Assembly (NCBI RefSeq): GCF_002897295.1 | Contig: NZ_BEXF01000031.1 | Location: 1 to 64,000 of the forward strand | DNA length: 64,000 bases | Source: Brevibacillus reuszeri | Lineage (GTDB): Bacteria > Bacillota > Bacilli > Brevibacillales > Brevibacillaceae | Direction of reading: 5' to 3' | Shown: positions 45,691 to 54,498 of the stretch, in pieces | How positions within the stretch are numbered: position 1 is the first letter of the stretch | How the letters are laid out: every line of letters begins with the position of its first letter | Made by a program: the position numbers and the translations under genes | The notes under the pieces: generated by a model | Told to the model about the DNA's origin: nothing | Databases searched by the model: none | Seen by the model: only the letters and a program-made list of their open reading frames with translations

Positions 45691-46113
45691 CTAAAGTTTA
45701 CGGCTCTTCGGACGCAATGTCCACGAGGCGATATTTAGTGCAGCATAGAAAAGCGGAAGGATAATATGAAACCCATAATCACCGTAATCGTTAGCAAACG
45801 CATGAGATAATGCTGCACCTGTCATTAAAAAGAAGATACCAGCGTGAACCCATTCTTTGAGTCGAGGAAAACCTGGCATGACAAGAGCGATAGCTCCTAG
45901 CACTTTCCACATCCCGAGAATGGTCAAGACGTATAATGGGTAACCAAGATTCGTCACTAACTCAAGATTTCCGCCATATTGCATTAGTTGACCGATACCA
46001 CTTAACATAACCGTGGCTGCTAGCAAGAATGTGACTGTCCAATAAGCAATCAATCTTCCTCTGGGCTTGGTTTCTGCTCGCGAAATCATTTCTGCACTGA
46101 TCGTCTGGCTCAT
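45691..46113 (-). CDS. DoxX-like family membrane protein
   Basis: A 140-residue protein with four predicted membrane helices: IAYWTVTFLLAATVMLSGIG, YPLYVLTILGMWKVLGAIAL, AGIFFLMTGAALSHAF and IILPLFYAALNIASW. LGYP followed by KVLGA is typical of the DoxX_2/DoxX-like group. I use the ATG at 46113, preceded by GGGGGAGAAAA. First gene of the operon. Function unclear; family members have been linked to redox stress. Confidence 0.88.
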   Translation of the reverse strand: MSQTISAEMISRAETKPRGRLIAYWTVTFLLAATVMLSGIGQLMQYGGNLELVTNLGYPLYVLTILGMWKVLGAIALVMPGFPRLKEWVHAGIFFLMTGAALSHAFANDYGDYGFHIILPLFYAALNIASWTLRPKSRKL

Positions 46114-46189
46114 TTTTCTCCCCCTCATGAATGGTTTAAAACGAAACATATTTAGGTTTTCAGCCTTTCAAATGGCTTGCTTTCAATTG

Positions 46190-46241
46190 GACACCATTTA
46201 GTGTCGATTTGATAATACGACACCATTTAGTGTCCTGTCAA
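46190..46241 (-). promoter_or_regulatory. promoter with two operator copies for the DoxX-ArsR-AHSA1 operon
   Basis: -35 TTGACA (46236-46241) and -10 TATTAT (46212-46217) with an 18-bp spacer on the minus strand. The 16-mer GACACCATTTAGTGTC occurs twice, at 46190-46205 and 46219-46234, 29 bp apart. Each copy is a dyad (GACAC/GTGTC). One fills the spacer and the other covers the start of transcription, an arrangement suited to repression by the ArsR protein. Confidence 0.8.
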
Positions 46242-46335
46242 CAACCTTTTTTCCATTACATTTTCTACAGGCAAAAGGGTTATTTACAAATAATTAAGAA
46301 TATTAACAGTAAAAAAAGAAACGGAGGGCGGTAAC

Positions 46336-46821
46336 ATGATTCATGATATGAGGGAATATGTCAATTATTTAGATGGGATTCATAAACGAACGATGAATTA
46401 TGTTAGGTCAATACCTAATGAACTCTTAGATTGGAAGCCCGCTGAGGATAAATTTTCTACAGGTGATTTATTGCGACATATTGCATCGGCTCGATTGATG
46501 TTTCTTGGTATATTTGAACATGGTTCGTGGACATACACAGGACATGATCGTAGCAAGGGTGCTACGATTGATGATATTTCTGATTATTTAGAGGCCTGTC
46601 AAATTAAACTAACGGAGGGTCTATTAAAAATTGGCAACGATGCGTTGTCAAAAAAAGTTTTAACCCTGCATGGACATGAAGTTAGCGTGTGGAGAATCCT
46701 TATGGCAATTCCGGAACATGAAATCCATCATCGTGGACAAATCTCTACTTATTTACAAATGAACAAAATTGACCCACCCCAAATCTTCGGATTAAAAATA
46801 GAGCAGGTAGAAAAATCATAA
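46336..46821 (+). CDS. DinB family protein
   Basis: A 161-residue four-helix-bundle protein of the DinB/YfiT group. The three metal-binding histidines are visible in DLLRHIASA and in HEIHHRGQ. The ribosome site GGAGGGCGG precedes the ATG. It is divergent from the DoxX gene, and the operator pair lies between them. DinB proteins are often metal-dependent transferases using low-molecular-weight thiols; the role here is unknown. Confidence 0.9.
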   Translation: MIHDMREYVNYLDGIHKRTMNYVRSIPNELLDWKPAEDKFSTGDLLRHIASARLMFLGIFEHGSWTYTGHDRSKGATIDDISDYLEACQIKLTEGLLKIGNDALSKKVLTLHGHEVSVWRILMAIPEHEIHHRGQISTYLQMNKIDPPQIFGLKIEQVEKS

Positions 46822-46869
46822 GTTTTCTAATTAGACCATACCATCATTCACCAACATCAAAGAAAATGA

Positions 46870-46905
46870 AAAGTCGACGGCCCTAAAACAAGAACCGTCG
46901 ACTTT
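46870..46905. terminator. terminator between convergent genes
   Basis: Stem AAAGTCGACGG with CCGTCGACTTT, loop of 14 bases. On the minus strand it continues TTCATTTTCTTT. Confidence 0.8.
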
Positions 46906-46917
46906 CCTCGTATGATC

Positions 46918-47808
46918 TTATCTGGCAACCGTCGCATTCGCCAGCTCTTCTGTAACTGTGCAAACTGCCGAGGAATCCCAGCTTCCCTTGCCTTGTGCTT
47001 TTGCCGCTTCATACATTTGGGCAACGGTCGAGCCAACCAAAACCGGCACTTGCTGCTCACGAGCAGTTGCTGCGTAGAGCTGTAGATCTTTGTGCATGTG
47101 ATCTAGTGAAAAGATTGACTTTTCATAGGTGCCATACAAAATATTGGGACCAAATACTGACAGGACACGATTGTGAGCCGAGCCTTTATCGATAACAGCG
47201 GCGAGTTTATGTGGATCGACTCCTGCTTTTGCTCCTACCGTCAGAGCTTCTCCCAATGCAGTCGTAATTACCGCCACGACGGAATTATGGCAAAGCTTGG
47301 CGACCTGACCTGATCCAGATTCACCCAAATAAAAAATCTCTTTCCCGATCAATTGCAGATACGGAATAATCGCCTCAAGCTTGGACTCATCTCCGCCAAC
47401 CATGATCGTTAACGTCCCTGCCGCAGAGCCTGCTGGTCCTCCGCTCACTGGACAATCAAAATAGTAGATTTGTTTTTCCAGCGCCAATTGGTTCAAACGC
47501 TTGGCTGTTGCTGGATCAATCGTGCTCGTATCGAAAACGTAGCTGCCCTCGGGCAGTGTCTGGTAGAGTCCGTCCTCCCCAAGCATCACCTGCTGGGCAA
47601 CCGCTGGACCCGGTAAAGAAGTAAATACGACTCGGGTGACGCATCCTACTGCCTGCGGTGAAGCTACCACATGAGCCCCTTGCTCACTCGCCCACTGCTG
47701 CGCGGCTGGACTTGGATCATATGCGTAAACATGATAGCCCTTTTTCAACAAACTGCCGATCATTCCCTTGCCCATTGCTCCGATACCAATGACTCCAATC
47801 GCTTCCAT
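46918..47808 (-). CDS. 3-hydroxyisobutyrate dehydrogenase-like NAD(P)-dependent reductase
   Basis: A 296-residue beta-hydroxyacid dehydrogenase: cofactor motif GVIGIGAMGKGM at residues 5-16, FDCPVSGGPAGSAAGTLTIM as substrate signature, GQVAKLCHNSV with the catalytic lysine. I use the ATG at 47808, preceded by AGGGGGAGCAAGT. It follows the aldehyde dehydrogenase gene by 25 bases. Members reduce or oxidise 3-hydroxyisobutyrate, tartronate semialdehyde or similar compounds; the exact one cannot be chosen. Confidence 0.88.
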   Translation of the reverse strand: MEAIGVIGIGAMGKGMIGSLLKKGYHVYAYDPSPAAQQWASEQGAHVVASPQAVGCVTRVVFTSLPGPAVAQQVMLGEDGLYQTLPEGSYVFDTSTIDPATAKRLNQLALEKQIYYFDCPVSGGPAGSAAGTLTIMVGGDESKLEAIIPYLQLIGKEIFYLGESGSGQVAKLCHNSVVAVITTALGEALTVGAKAGVDPHKLAAVIDKGSAHNRVLSVFGPNILYGTYEKSIFSLDHMHKDLQLYAATAREQQVPVLVGSTVAQMYEAAKAQGKGSWDSSAVCTVTEELANATVAR

Positions 47809-47833
47809 ACTTGCTCCCCCTACTCTCTCAGGC

Positions 47834-49285
47834 TTATGCGCGAATATAGACCGTTTTGGTCTCGATATAGAAATCGAGTGCCGACTCCCCTTGCTCTCTC
47901 GGACCCAGACCAGATATTTTTTTGCCGCCAAACGGGAATTGCGATTCAAAATGCGTAGAAGGCATATTAACGTGTGTCACACCCGATTGGATACCCTTTA
48001 CAAATTGGAAGGCCTTTTGTAAGTCGTTGGTGAAGATCGTGGATGACAAGCCAAACTCCACTTGGTTTGCGATCTCCATGGCATGCTCGAACGATTCCAC
48101 ATCGATGACCGCGATAACAGGAGCAAAAATTTCTTCTTTAGCGATTGTCATCTCTTGGGTCACTCCGGTAAAGACCGTTGGCGCAACGAAATAGCCATTC
48201 GCCAGGTCTCCGTCGACCAGACGCTTACCGCCGCATTCGAGCACGCCTCCTTCTTCGATCCCTTTTTGCACGTAATGGAGATACAGGTTTAGCTGATGCT
48301 CGTCAACGACTGGTCCGTTATTGCTCTCAGGATCAAAGCCATCACCGATCTTCATGCTCTTTGCCCGCTCGATTAATTTGGCTTTCACCTGTTCGGCTAC
48401 CTCTGGAACTACCAGCACACGGCTCGTTCCTGTGCAACGCTGTCCATTGTCAAAAAAGCCGCTGGTGACGATACAATCGATAGCCAAATCGATGTCTGCG
48501 TCCGCCAAAATGATCGCCGGGTTTTTTCCGCCCATTTCTGCCTGAATTTTGCCGCCTCGCGCACCTACAGCTTGTCCCAATGACAAGCCGACATCGGACG
48601 AGCCTGTAAAGGAAATTCCTTTGATCAACGGATTATTGGCTAGCTCATCGCCGATGACAGAGCCTGGTCCCGTCACCAGATTGACAACTCCTGCTGGAAC
48701 CCCCGCTTCGATCAGCAGCTCAACCAGCTTTACACTGATAAGCGAAGTGTTGCTCGCTGGTTTAAAAACGACCGTGTTGCCCGCAATGATCGCCGGAACG
48801 ATCTTCCACAACCCGATTCCCAAAGGAAAGTTCCATGGTGCAATGATCGCAAAAACGCCAATTGGTTCACGTACCGTATAGCCAATGACTCGCTCATCAA
48901 AGGAAGGAACGGTTTGTCCAGTCAAACGAGTAGCCTCGCCTGTCAGCTGCTTCATCGATGTAATCGTTTTATTCACTTCACCGCGAGCTTCCCGCAATGT
49001 TTTTCCTACCTCACGGGTGATCGTTTCTGCCAATTCTTCTTTGTGCTTTTCTAAGAGTTGTATTAAAGAGAACAGAAACTCGCCGCGCAAAGGTGCCGGT
49101 GTTTTAGACCACTTGTCAAAAGCACTCGCAGCAGCTTCGATCGCTACACGGGCATCTGCCCCATCTGATTTTTGAAAGTATCCGAGAACCTCAGCTGTTT
49201 GTGCAGGGTTGGTACTCGCAAATACTTGACCTGTATGGCTCGCTACCCATTCTCCATTAATAAAGTTCTGGTATGTCGCTGTCAT
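47834..49285 (-). CDS. aldehyde dehydrogenase (YcbD/2-oxoglutarate semialdehyde dehydrogenase-like)
   Basis: A 483-residue aldehyde dehydrogenase: APWNFPLGIGLWKIVPAIIA, FTGSSDVG, the base in AEMGGKNPAII and the cysteine in GQRCTGTSRV. The sequence is nearest in my recollection to YcbD-type 2,5-dioxovalerate dehydrogenases that end sugar-acid breakdown. Pairing with a hydroxyacid dehydrogenase-like gene suits a carboxylic acid pathway. It is divergent from the GAF/PucR regulator, its probable controller. Confidence 0.88.
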   Translation of the reverse strand: MTATYQNFINGEWVASHTGQVFASTNPAQTAEVLGYFQKSDGADARVAIEAAASAFDKWSKTPAPLRGEFLFSLIQLLEKHKEELAETITREVGKTLREARGEVNKTITSMKQLTGEATRLTGQTVPSFDERVIGYTVREPIGVFAIIAPWNFPLGIGLWKIVPAIIAGNTVVFKPASNTSLISVKLVELLIEAGVPAGVVNLVTGPGSVIGDELANNPLIKGISFTGSSDVGLSLGQAVGARGGKIQAEMGGKNPAIILADADIDLAIDCIVTSGFFDNGQRCTGTSRVLVVPEVAEQVKAKLIERAKSMKIGDGFDPESNNGPVVDEHQLNLYLHYVQKGIEEGGVLECGGKRLVDGDLANGYFVAPTVFTGVTQEMTIAKEEIFAPVIAVIDVESFEHAMEIANQVEFGLSSTIFTNDLQKAFQFVKGIQSGVTHVNMPSTHFESQFPFGGKKISGLGPREQGESALDFYIETKTVYIRA

Positions 49286-49355
49286 CTAATCCCCCACCTA
49301 CTCTTTGGTCTTATAAGAGTATTGTATAAATTCAAAATACTACATACAATGTGGG

Positions 49356-49387
49356 TACACACATAGAATCACTTTTATTTATGTGTA
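49356..49387. promoter_or_regulatory. inverted repeat between the aldehyde dehydrogenase and PucR-type regulator genes
   Basis: TACACACATA (49356-49365) faces TATGTGTA (49380-49387) around a 14-base AT-rich centre, in the 126-base divergent gap and just upstream of the regulator's ribosome site. It is a candidate operator for the divergent regulator. Confidence 0.4.
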
Positions 49388-49411
49388 TCTCTCTATAAGG
49401 AGGGGAATAAG

Positions 49412-51544
49412 TTGAATGCCTTTGATTACTTGTTATCCAAGCTGCACCAATACTTTGCAGGCACTCCATTCTCCATATGGGTACAAGGCTCGCGTGATCG
49501 CCATCTCCAGCTATCTTATTCATCCGTACCAAAGCAGGAAGCTGACAGCATCCTTACACACAAGCCTGACGAAGTGTCTTTTCTTGCAGGTGTAGATCGT
49601 TTTCTTTATGAAGAACAAGCAGACCTCTGCTACCTCCGCTTCTTTTTTTCCGAGGAAGGACAAGCAGTAGTCGTGCGGGAAAAATCCGATTCCTTCCCCA
49701 TTTCTCTTTCCTCTGAGCAATGGGAAATTCTTTGGCTTGCCTTTCAATTATTCGTAGCAGAAGAAATGATAGAGACCAAAAGTCAGGAATGGACCAAGCT
49801 CTTGCAAGGCATTCATTCGATTTCTGCGACATTGGATGTGGAAAGCATCATTCGCGATATTATCAGCAATGCGCTGGCGGTAATTCCCGCCGCAGATGCG
49901 GGGCTGCTGCACTTATATGATGCCGACATTGATCGGCTCGTACCGAAGGCAACTGTAGGCTTTCATGACACCGTTTACCGTAATTTTAAATTACGCATTG
50001 GCGAATCGATTGCAGGCAAGGTTTTTCAGGATGGGCAGCCAAGAATGTATCGCACCCATCCCGAAACCTCCCAGGCTATGATCGATCTGTCTCAAGACAA
50101 CTTTGACTCGCTGAATGACGCAAAAGCACTTCACAGCTTGACTGGGCTCTTATGCGTTCCTATCTCTCTGGAACAAAAACGGATCGGCGTACTTGTTCTG
50201 CATCAATTTCATCAGGAAAATGTGTTTTCCAACTACGATCTGGCCCTCCTCCAGGGCTTTGCTGATCAAACCTCCATCGCCTTGCAAAATGCGCGACTTT
50301 ATGCGGAATCACGAGAGGCCTATCAAAACATGGCAGCAATTAGTGAGCAGCTGCGAGTAAAGCATGATGATTTGGTCAAACGCAACAAAATTCACGAGTC
50401 CATTAAACAGCTGTCTCTACAAAATAAAGGCACAGAAACGATTGTGAAAGCACTCGGCAGAATGACTGCCAAGCAAATCTTTTTTGCCGATTGGCTGGAG
50501 CAACGATGTTACCCAGCGGACAGTCCGATCCTGTTTAGCTGGGATGAGCTGTCTGCCTTGCTCGCGGGCAAAAGACACCCGATCCTCGTGCAGTTATGTT
50601 CTGTTCAGAAAAATCGCCAGCAGTCATGCTACGTATATCCGCTAACAAACGGCAGTGTTTTTCTCGGCTGTCTCATTATTTTGATCAAGGAGCGTCACCT
50701 ATCTGAGCTGGAACGCGTGACAATCGAACAAGGAAGTGCAGTTCTTACCCTAGATTTGGTGAAAAAACAATCGCTCAGCTCCGTTTTGTACAAGCGTGCA
50801 CATGACATTTTTCAAGAGCTGATCGTAAGCAAAGGTAGCGAGCTATTCGAACGCGCCCGAGGATTTGGACTTTCGCCACATGGAGACTATTGGGTTATTT
50901 ATGCGTATTTAAGCCGTTCGCATGATCTGTCTCTGCTCGAAGCCAACATTCACAGGCTCGTTACTCGTTGGAAATGGGACTTTGCGAGCAGCCAGGTTTT
51001 AAGCTACGGATTTCATAACCACGCTACAATTCTATTGACGCCATCTAGTTCGCTAGAGGTAAAAGAAGTCATCGAACGTCTCTCTGATGCCGTTCAAGAA
51101 TGGGAGCTAGAAAAAGAAGTATCCCTCTCCATAGGGGCAGGAAGTGTAGTTTCTGACTTGGAGCAGATTGGAAAGAGCTTTGAGGAAGCCAAAAAAGCTG
51201 CACATTATTTGGCGAATCGAGGTAGGTCAGGTGTTGTACGTTATAGCGATCTGGGGATAAATCGCTTGATCCTTAATCAATCTCAGGAAGATATTGACGC
51301 ATTCATCCGCGATGTTTTTGAGCCGCTTTGGGAAGGACAGGAAAAGTATCAGGAGCTTGAGCACACACTGCTTACGTATATGAGATGCAGTCAGTCCCCC
51401 CAGCAAGCAGCTCGCGAATTGCACATCCACGTCAATACCTTGTACCAGCGTTTAAAACGTATTGAAGAGCTGCTTTCCATTGATCTGCACCAGCCAGCAG
51501 ATTTGTTGAAGGTGCAGCTAGCTTGCCATTTGCGTCAAGAGTGA
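49412..51544 (+). CDS. GAF domain PucR/CdaR-type transcriptional regulator
   Basis: A 710-residue regulator. A GAF domain spans roughly residues 145-300 (AVIPAADAGLLHLYDADIDR and later GLLCVPISLEQKRIGVLVLH). A CdaR-like middle domain follows (LSIGAGSVVSDLEQIGKSFE), and the C-terminus is a PucR HTH (PQQAARELHIHVNTLYQRLK). The start is TTG at 49412 after AAGGAGGGG. Such regulators sense a small ligand and control divergent catabolic genes, here the aldehyde dehydrogenase and hydroxyacid dehydrogenase-like pair. Confidence 0.9.
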   Translation: MNAFDYLLSKLHQYFAGTPFSIWVQGSRDRHLQLSYSSVPKQEADSILTHKPDEVSFLAGVDRFLYEEQADLCYLRFFFSEEGQAVVVREKSDSFPISLSSEQWEILWLAFQLFVAEEMIETKSQEWTKLLQGIHSISATLDVESIIRDIISNALAVIPAADAGLLHLYDADIDRLVPKATVGFHDTVYRNFKLRIGESIAGKVFQDGQPRMYRTHPETSQAMIDLSQDNFDSLNDAKALHSLTGLLCVPISLEQKRIGVLVLHQFHQENVFSNYDLALLQGFADQTSIALQNARLYAESREAYQNMAAISEQLRVKHDDLVKRNKIHESIKQLSLQNKGTETIVKALGRMTAKQIFFADWLEQRCYPADSPILFSWDELSALLAGKRHPILVQLCSVQKNRQQSCYVYPLTNGSVFLGCLIILIKERHLSELERVTIEQGSAVLTLDLVKKQSLSSVLYKRAHDIFQELIVSKGSELFERARGFGLSPHGDYWVIYAYLSRSHDLSLLEANIHRLVTRWKWDFASSQVLSYGFHNHATILLTPSSSLEVKEVIERLSDAVQEWELEKEVSLSIGAGSVVSDLEQIGKSFEEAKKAAHYLANRGRSGVVRYSDLGINRLILNQSQEDIDAFIRDVFEPLWEGQEKYQELEHTLLTYMRCSQSPQQAARELHIHVNTLYQRLKRIEELLSIDLHQPADLLKVQLACHLRQE

Positions 51545-51570
51545 GGCCTAGGCGATTCTACACATAGAAG

Positions 51571-51611
51571 ACCAGTTTAAAACAATACGCTGTTTTAAAC
51601 TGGTTTTTTTC
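51571..51611 (+). terminator. intrinsic terminator between convergent genes
   Basis: Perfect 14-bp stem ACCAGTTTAAAACA with TGTTTTAAACTGGT, six-base loop, then TTTTTTT. It ends the regulator gene; the acyl-CoA ligase stop is six bases further. Confidence 0.92.
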
Positions 51612-51616
51612 ATTCG

Positions 51617-53116
51617 CTATTCCTTTCGCAGTGAACGGCGCAAAATTTTTCCGGTACTGTTTTTCGGCAGCTCGGTTACAATTTCTACTTGCCGAGGTAC
51701 TTTGTATTTGGCCAGTTTGTCCTGGCAAAACGATACGATTTCTTCATGGGAAACAGCAACTTCCCTCAGTGCCACGAACGCTTTGACCGCCTCACCATGC
51801 ACTTCGTCCGGGATGCCGATGACAGCCGCTTCGATAATCGCCGGATGCTGGTAGAGTACTTCTTCTACCTCGCGCGGATAGACATTGTAGCCATCTACCA
51901 AAATCATATCTTTTTTCCGGTCGACGATATATATATAGCCCTCTTCATCCATTCGAGCCAAATCTCCGGTATAGAGCCAGCCGTCCTTGAGAGCGGCATT
52001 CGTCTCTTCTGGCAATCCGAGGTATCCGATCATGACATTTGGTCCCTTGACGACGAGCTCGCCTACTTCTCCACAAGGCAGTTCGTTCCCCTCGGGATCA
52101 AAAATCTTGTTTGTGACGCCAGGTATATCAACCCCGATCGAACCTGGCTTACGTGTTCCTCGTAACGGATTAAACGCAGTGGCAGGCGCAGCTTCAGACA
52201 GACCATACCCTTCCAGAATGATCTTCTCATACTTGGCTTCGAATTTATGGAGCAGCTCTACTGGCATCGCAGCACCACCAGAGCAGCACAGTCGGATAGA
52301 AGCAAGGTCTTCTTTTGTTGCCGTTGGGACCTGAAGCATGTAGTTGTACATGGTAGGCACTCCGGCAAAGCAAGTCGCTTTTTGTTCACGAATGGTGTTG
52401 ATTACCTCTACAGGGTGGAATCTCGGTATAATCAACATGGTTGCACCGTACCGCACAGGGCCATTCAGGCAGACCGTCATACAAAACACGTGGAACATCG
52501 GTAAGACAGAGACCATTCGGTCCTGTGGCGTCAGCTCAAAAAGGATGCCCATTGCTTCTGCATTCGAAGCCATATTGCGGTGGGAGAGCATTGCTCCTTT
52601 TGGCTGGCCAGTCGTACCTGAGGTATATAGGATGACGGCGAGATCGTCCTCACTCATCTCTGGCGATGTGAAGTCCGTCTCCTTTTCTTGAATGATCTGG
52701 TCAATGCTCAGCTCGTCGCCTACTGGCTCCGTGTAGATGAACAGCTCCAAGTCTTTCAGATCTTCCTTGACTGAAGCCACGACTGGTTCCAGGGCAGCCA
52801 AAGCGATAATCGCTTTTGTCTTGCTATTTGCCAAAATAAAGCAGATTTCTCTAGGTGTGTAGATGGGATTCATCGGTACCACTGCCGCACCCACCCGTAA
52901 TATTGCATAGTAAGCACTTACAAAGTGTGGGCGGTTATCCATCAGCAAAGCGACAGAGTCACCTTTTCCGATTCCGCGTTTGGCAAGTCCTGCAGCCAAA
53001 TAATCAACCTGCTGGTCTAATTCGGCATACGTTGTGGCCTCCCCCAAAAATATGTAAGCGGGATGGTCTGGGAAGTTTTGAGCGCTTTGCTTCAGATTTT
53101 CATTTAAATGATACAT
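51617..53116 (-). CDS. long-chain-fatty-acid-CoA ligase-type AMP-forming enzyme
   Basis: A 499-residue ANL-superfamily enzyme: the P-loop motif LYTSGTTGQPKGA, EGYGLSEAAPAT, DGWLYTGDLARMDEEGY and the catalytic lysine region LPKNSTGKILRRSL. It resembles LcfB-type fatty acyl-CoA synthetases; a different carboxylate substrate is possible. I start at the ATG at 53116, preceded by AAAGGGGG. It follows the MFS gene by 90 bases. Confidence 0.9.
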   Translation of the reverse strand: MYHLNENLKQSAQNFPDHPAYIFLGEATTYAELDQQVDYLAAGLAKRGIGKGDSVALLMDNRPHFVSAYYAILRVGAAVVPMNPIYTPREICFILANSKTKAIIALAALEPVVASVKEDLKDLELFIYTEPVGDELSIDQIIQEKETDFTSPEMSEDDLAVILYTSGTTGQPKGAMLSHRNMASNAEAMGILFELTPQDRMVSVLPMFHVFCMTVCLNGPVRYGATMLIIPRFHPVEVINTIREQKATCFAGVPTMYNYMLQVPTATKEDLASIRLCCSGGAAMPVELLHKFEAKYEKIILEGYGLSEAAPATAFNPLRGTRKPGSIGVDIPGVTNKIFDPEGNELPCGEVGELVVKGPNVMIGYLGLPEETNAALKDGWLYTGDLARMDEEGYIYIVDRKKDMILVDGYNVYPREVEEVLYQHPAIIEAAVIGIPDEVHGEAVKAFVALREVAVSHEEIVSFCQDKLAKYKVPRQVEIVTELPKNSTGKILRRSLRKE

Positions 53117-53206
53117 CACACATCTACCCCCTTTTGAAAATTGTAACATTTGAAATAATCAGGATAAAGCATTTCTTTCCAAAAAGAAGGAATTTGTCAT
53201 TTTTTG

Positions 53207-54466
53207 CTAGGAAGCATTCGGAATGGTTGGAGACAAATTATTTTTTTGCTCATTTCGCTTCGCAAACATCAGGAATAATGCACCGCATCCAGCGAATATG
53301 ATTGCGTTTACGATCATGGCATTGCCAAAGCCCGTTCCTACATCACCTGCTGCTTGAACAATCGAGCCTGTAACAAGCGGAGAAATGATTCCTGCCAAGG
53401 TCACCAGACTGGACAAAACTCCTACAAGCAAACCCGTTCTCTCCGGCAAAAGGCTGCTGACAATAACCGATGCGGCTGTACCGACCGAAAAGGCAAATCC
53501 TTTACCAAGGCAAAGTGCAATAAGTATGAGAGCGGTTGATTGCAGGAACGGCACCGCGAAGAAGCACAGCCCACCCAAAATAATAGAGCTTCCGCCGATA
53601 AACACATAAGACTTGCGATAACTGCGATGCTTTTTATACAATCGATCACCCATCCATGAAATGAAAATGGTCATCAAGCCTGCGAGTAAGCCTGTTCCTG
53701 CGATTGCGTAAGCCATTTGTTGATTCGTAAATTCGATTACCTTGACCAGATAAACGGGCTCCCATACCGCAGCAAACGTCGTACCCCAAATTTGAGCGAA
53801 ATAGATGAGAAAGCAAAGGATAAAAGTAGATGACAGCAGGACTCCAGATATGTCGGACCATTTCGCTTTTGGAAGAGACGGTGCTTCTGTTTTGGTAGGT
53901 GTGATACTGATTTGCGGTCTCTCCTTGCCAATCACGAGCCAAATAATCAACCAGATCAAGCTGAGTGCACCCATGAATGCCCAGGCATAGCGCCAACCGT
54001 TAGAATCTATTAACGAAACGAGCAATGGTGCTGAAGCAACGGCCCCAACGAATGCGCCAAAGTTGACCGTGGAGTAGACAAGACCACGCTTTTCTTCGGG
54101 AAACCATTTGTTTAAGTGACTGACGACAGTCGCCCAGAATGGACCTTCACCAATACCTAAGAGCACACGCGCCAGCACCAGCATCGGCAAGCCCGCAATC
54201 ACGTATGCGCCAAACTGGATGACCGTCCAGGAAATCGCCATGATCGCCAGCATCTTTTTCGTACCGATTCGATCAGATAAGGCCGCTCCCAAAATCCCTG
54301 CGATCGAGAAGAACCAGAAGAAGCTGCTTCCAACCAGGCCCCATTCCTTTTGTGTCAGAGAAAATTCCTCCATGATCGGAACAGCTGAATAGCCTGCAAT
54401 TGTTTTGTCTGCGTAGTTAATCATGTAAAGCACAAAAAGCATTAACATCGTAATTCTGGCCATCAT
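53207..54466 (-). CDS. MFS transporter (anion:cation symporter-like)
   Basis: A 419-residue major facilitator with about twelve helices: ARITMLMLFVLYMINYADKT at the start, DRIGTKKMLA as loop 2-3 motif, ARVLLGIGEGPFWATVVSHL. NYADKT-x-I and GEGP are typical of the ACS group that carries sugar acids and other organic anions. The start at 54466 follows GGAGTGATACGC. It lies 32 bases after the S12 hydrolase gene, so the hydrolase product or substrate may be what it carries. Confidence 0.9.
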   Translation of the reverse strand: MMARITMLMLFVLYMINYADKTIAGYSAVPIMEEFSLTQKEWGLVGSSFFWFFSIAGILGAALSDRIGTKKMLAIMAISWTVIQFGAYVIAGLPMLVLARVLLGIGEGPFWATVVSHLNKWFPEEKRGLVYSTVNFGAFVGAVASAPLLVSLIDSNGWRYAWAFMGALSLIWLIIWLVIGKERPQISITPTKTEAPSLPKAKWSDISGVLLSSTFILCFLIYFAQIWGTTFAAVWEPVYLVKVIEFTNQQMAYAIAGTGLLAGLMTIFISWMGDRLYKKHRSYRKSYVFIGGSSIILGGLCFFAVPFLQSTALILIALCLGKGFAFSVGTAASVIVSSLLPERTGLLVGVLSSLVTLAGIISPLVTGSIVQAAGDVGTGFGNAMIVNAIIFAGCGALFLMFAKRNEQKNNLSPTIPNAS

Positions 54467-54498
54467 GCGTATCACTCCATTCGTTAACAAGGTATCAA

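Noticed and set aside
51737-52165. Plus-strand frames across the acyl-CoA ligase gene
   Set aside because: Shadows of a confidently identified gene.
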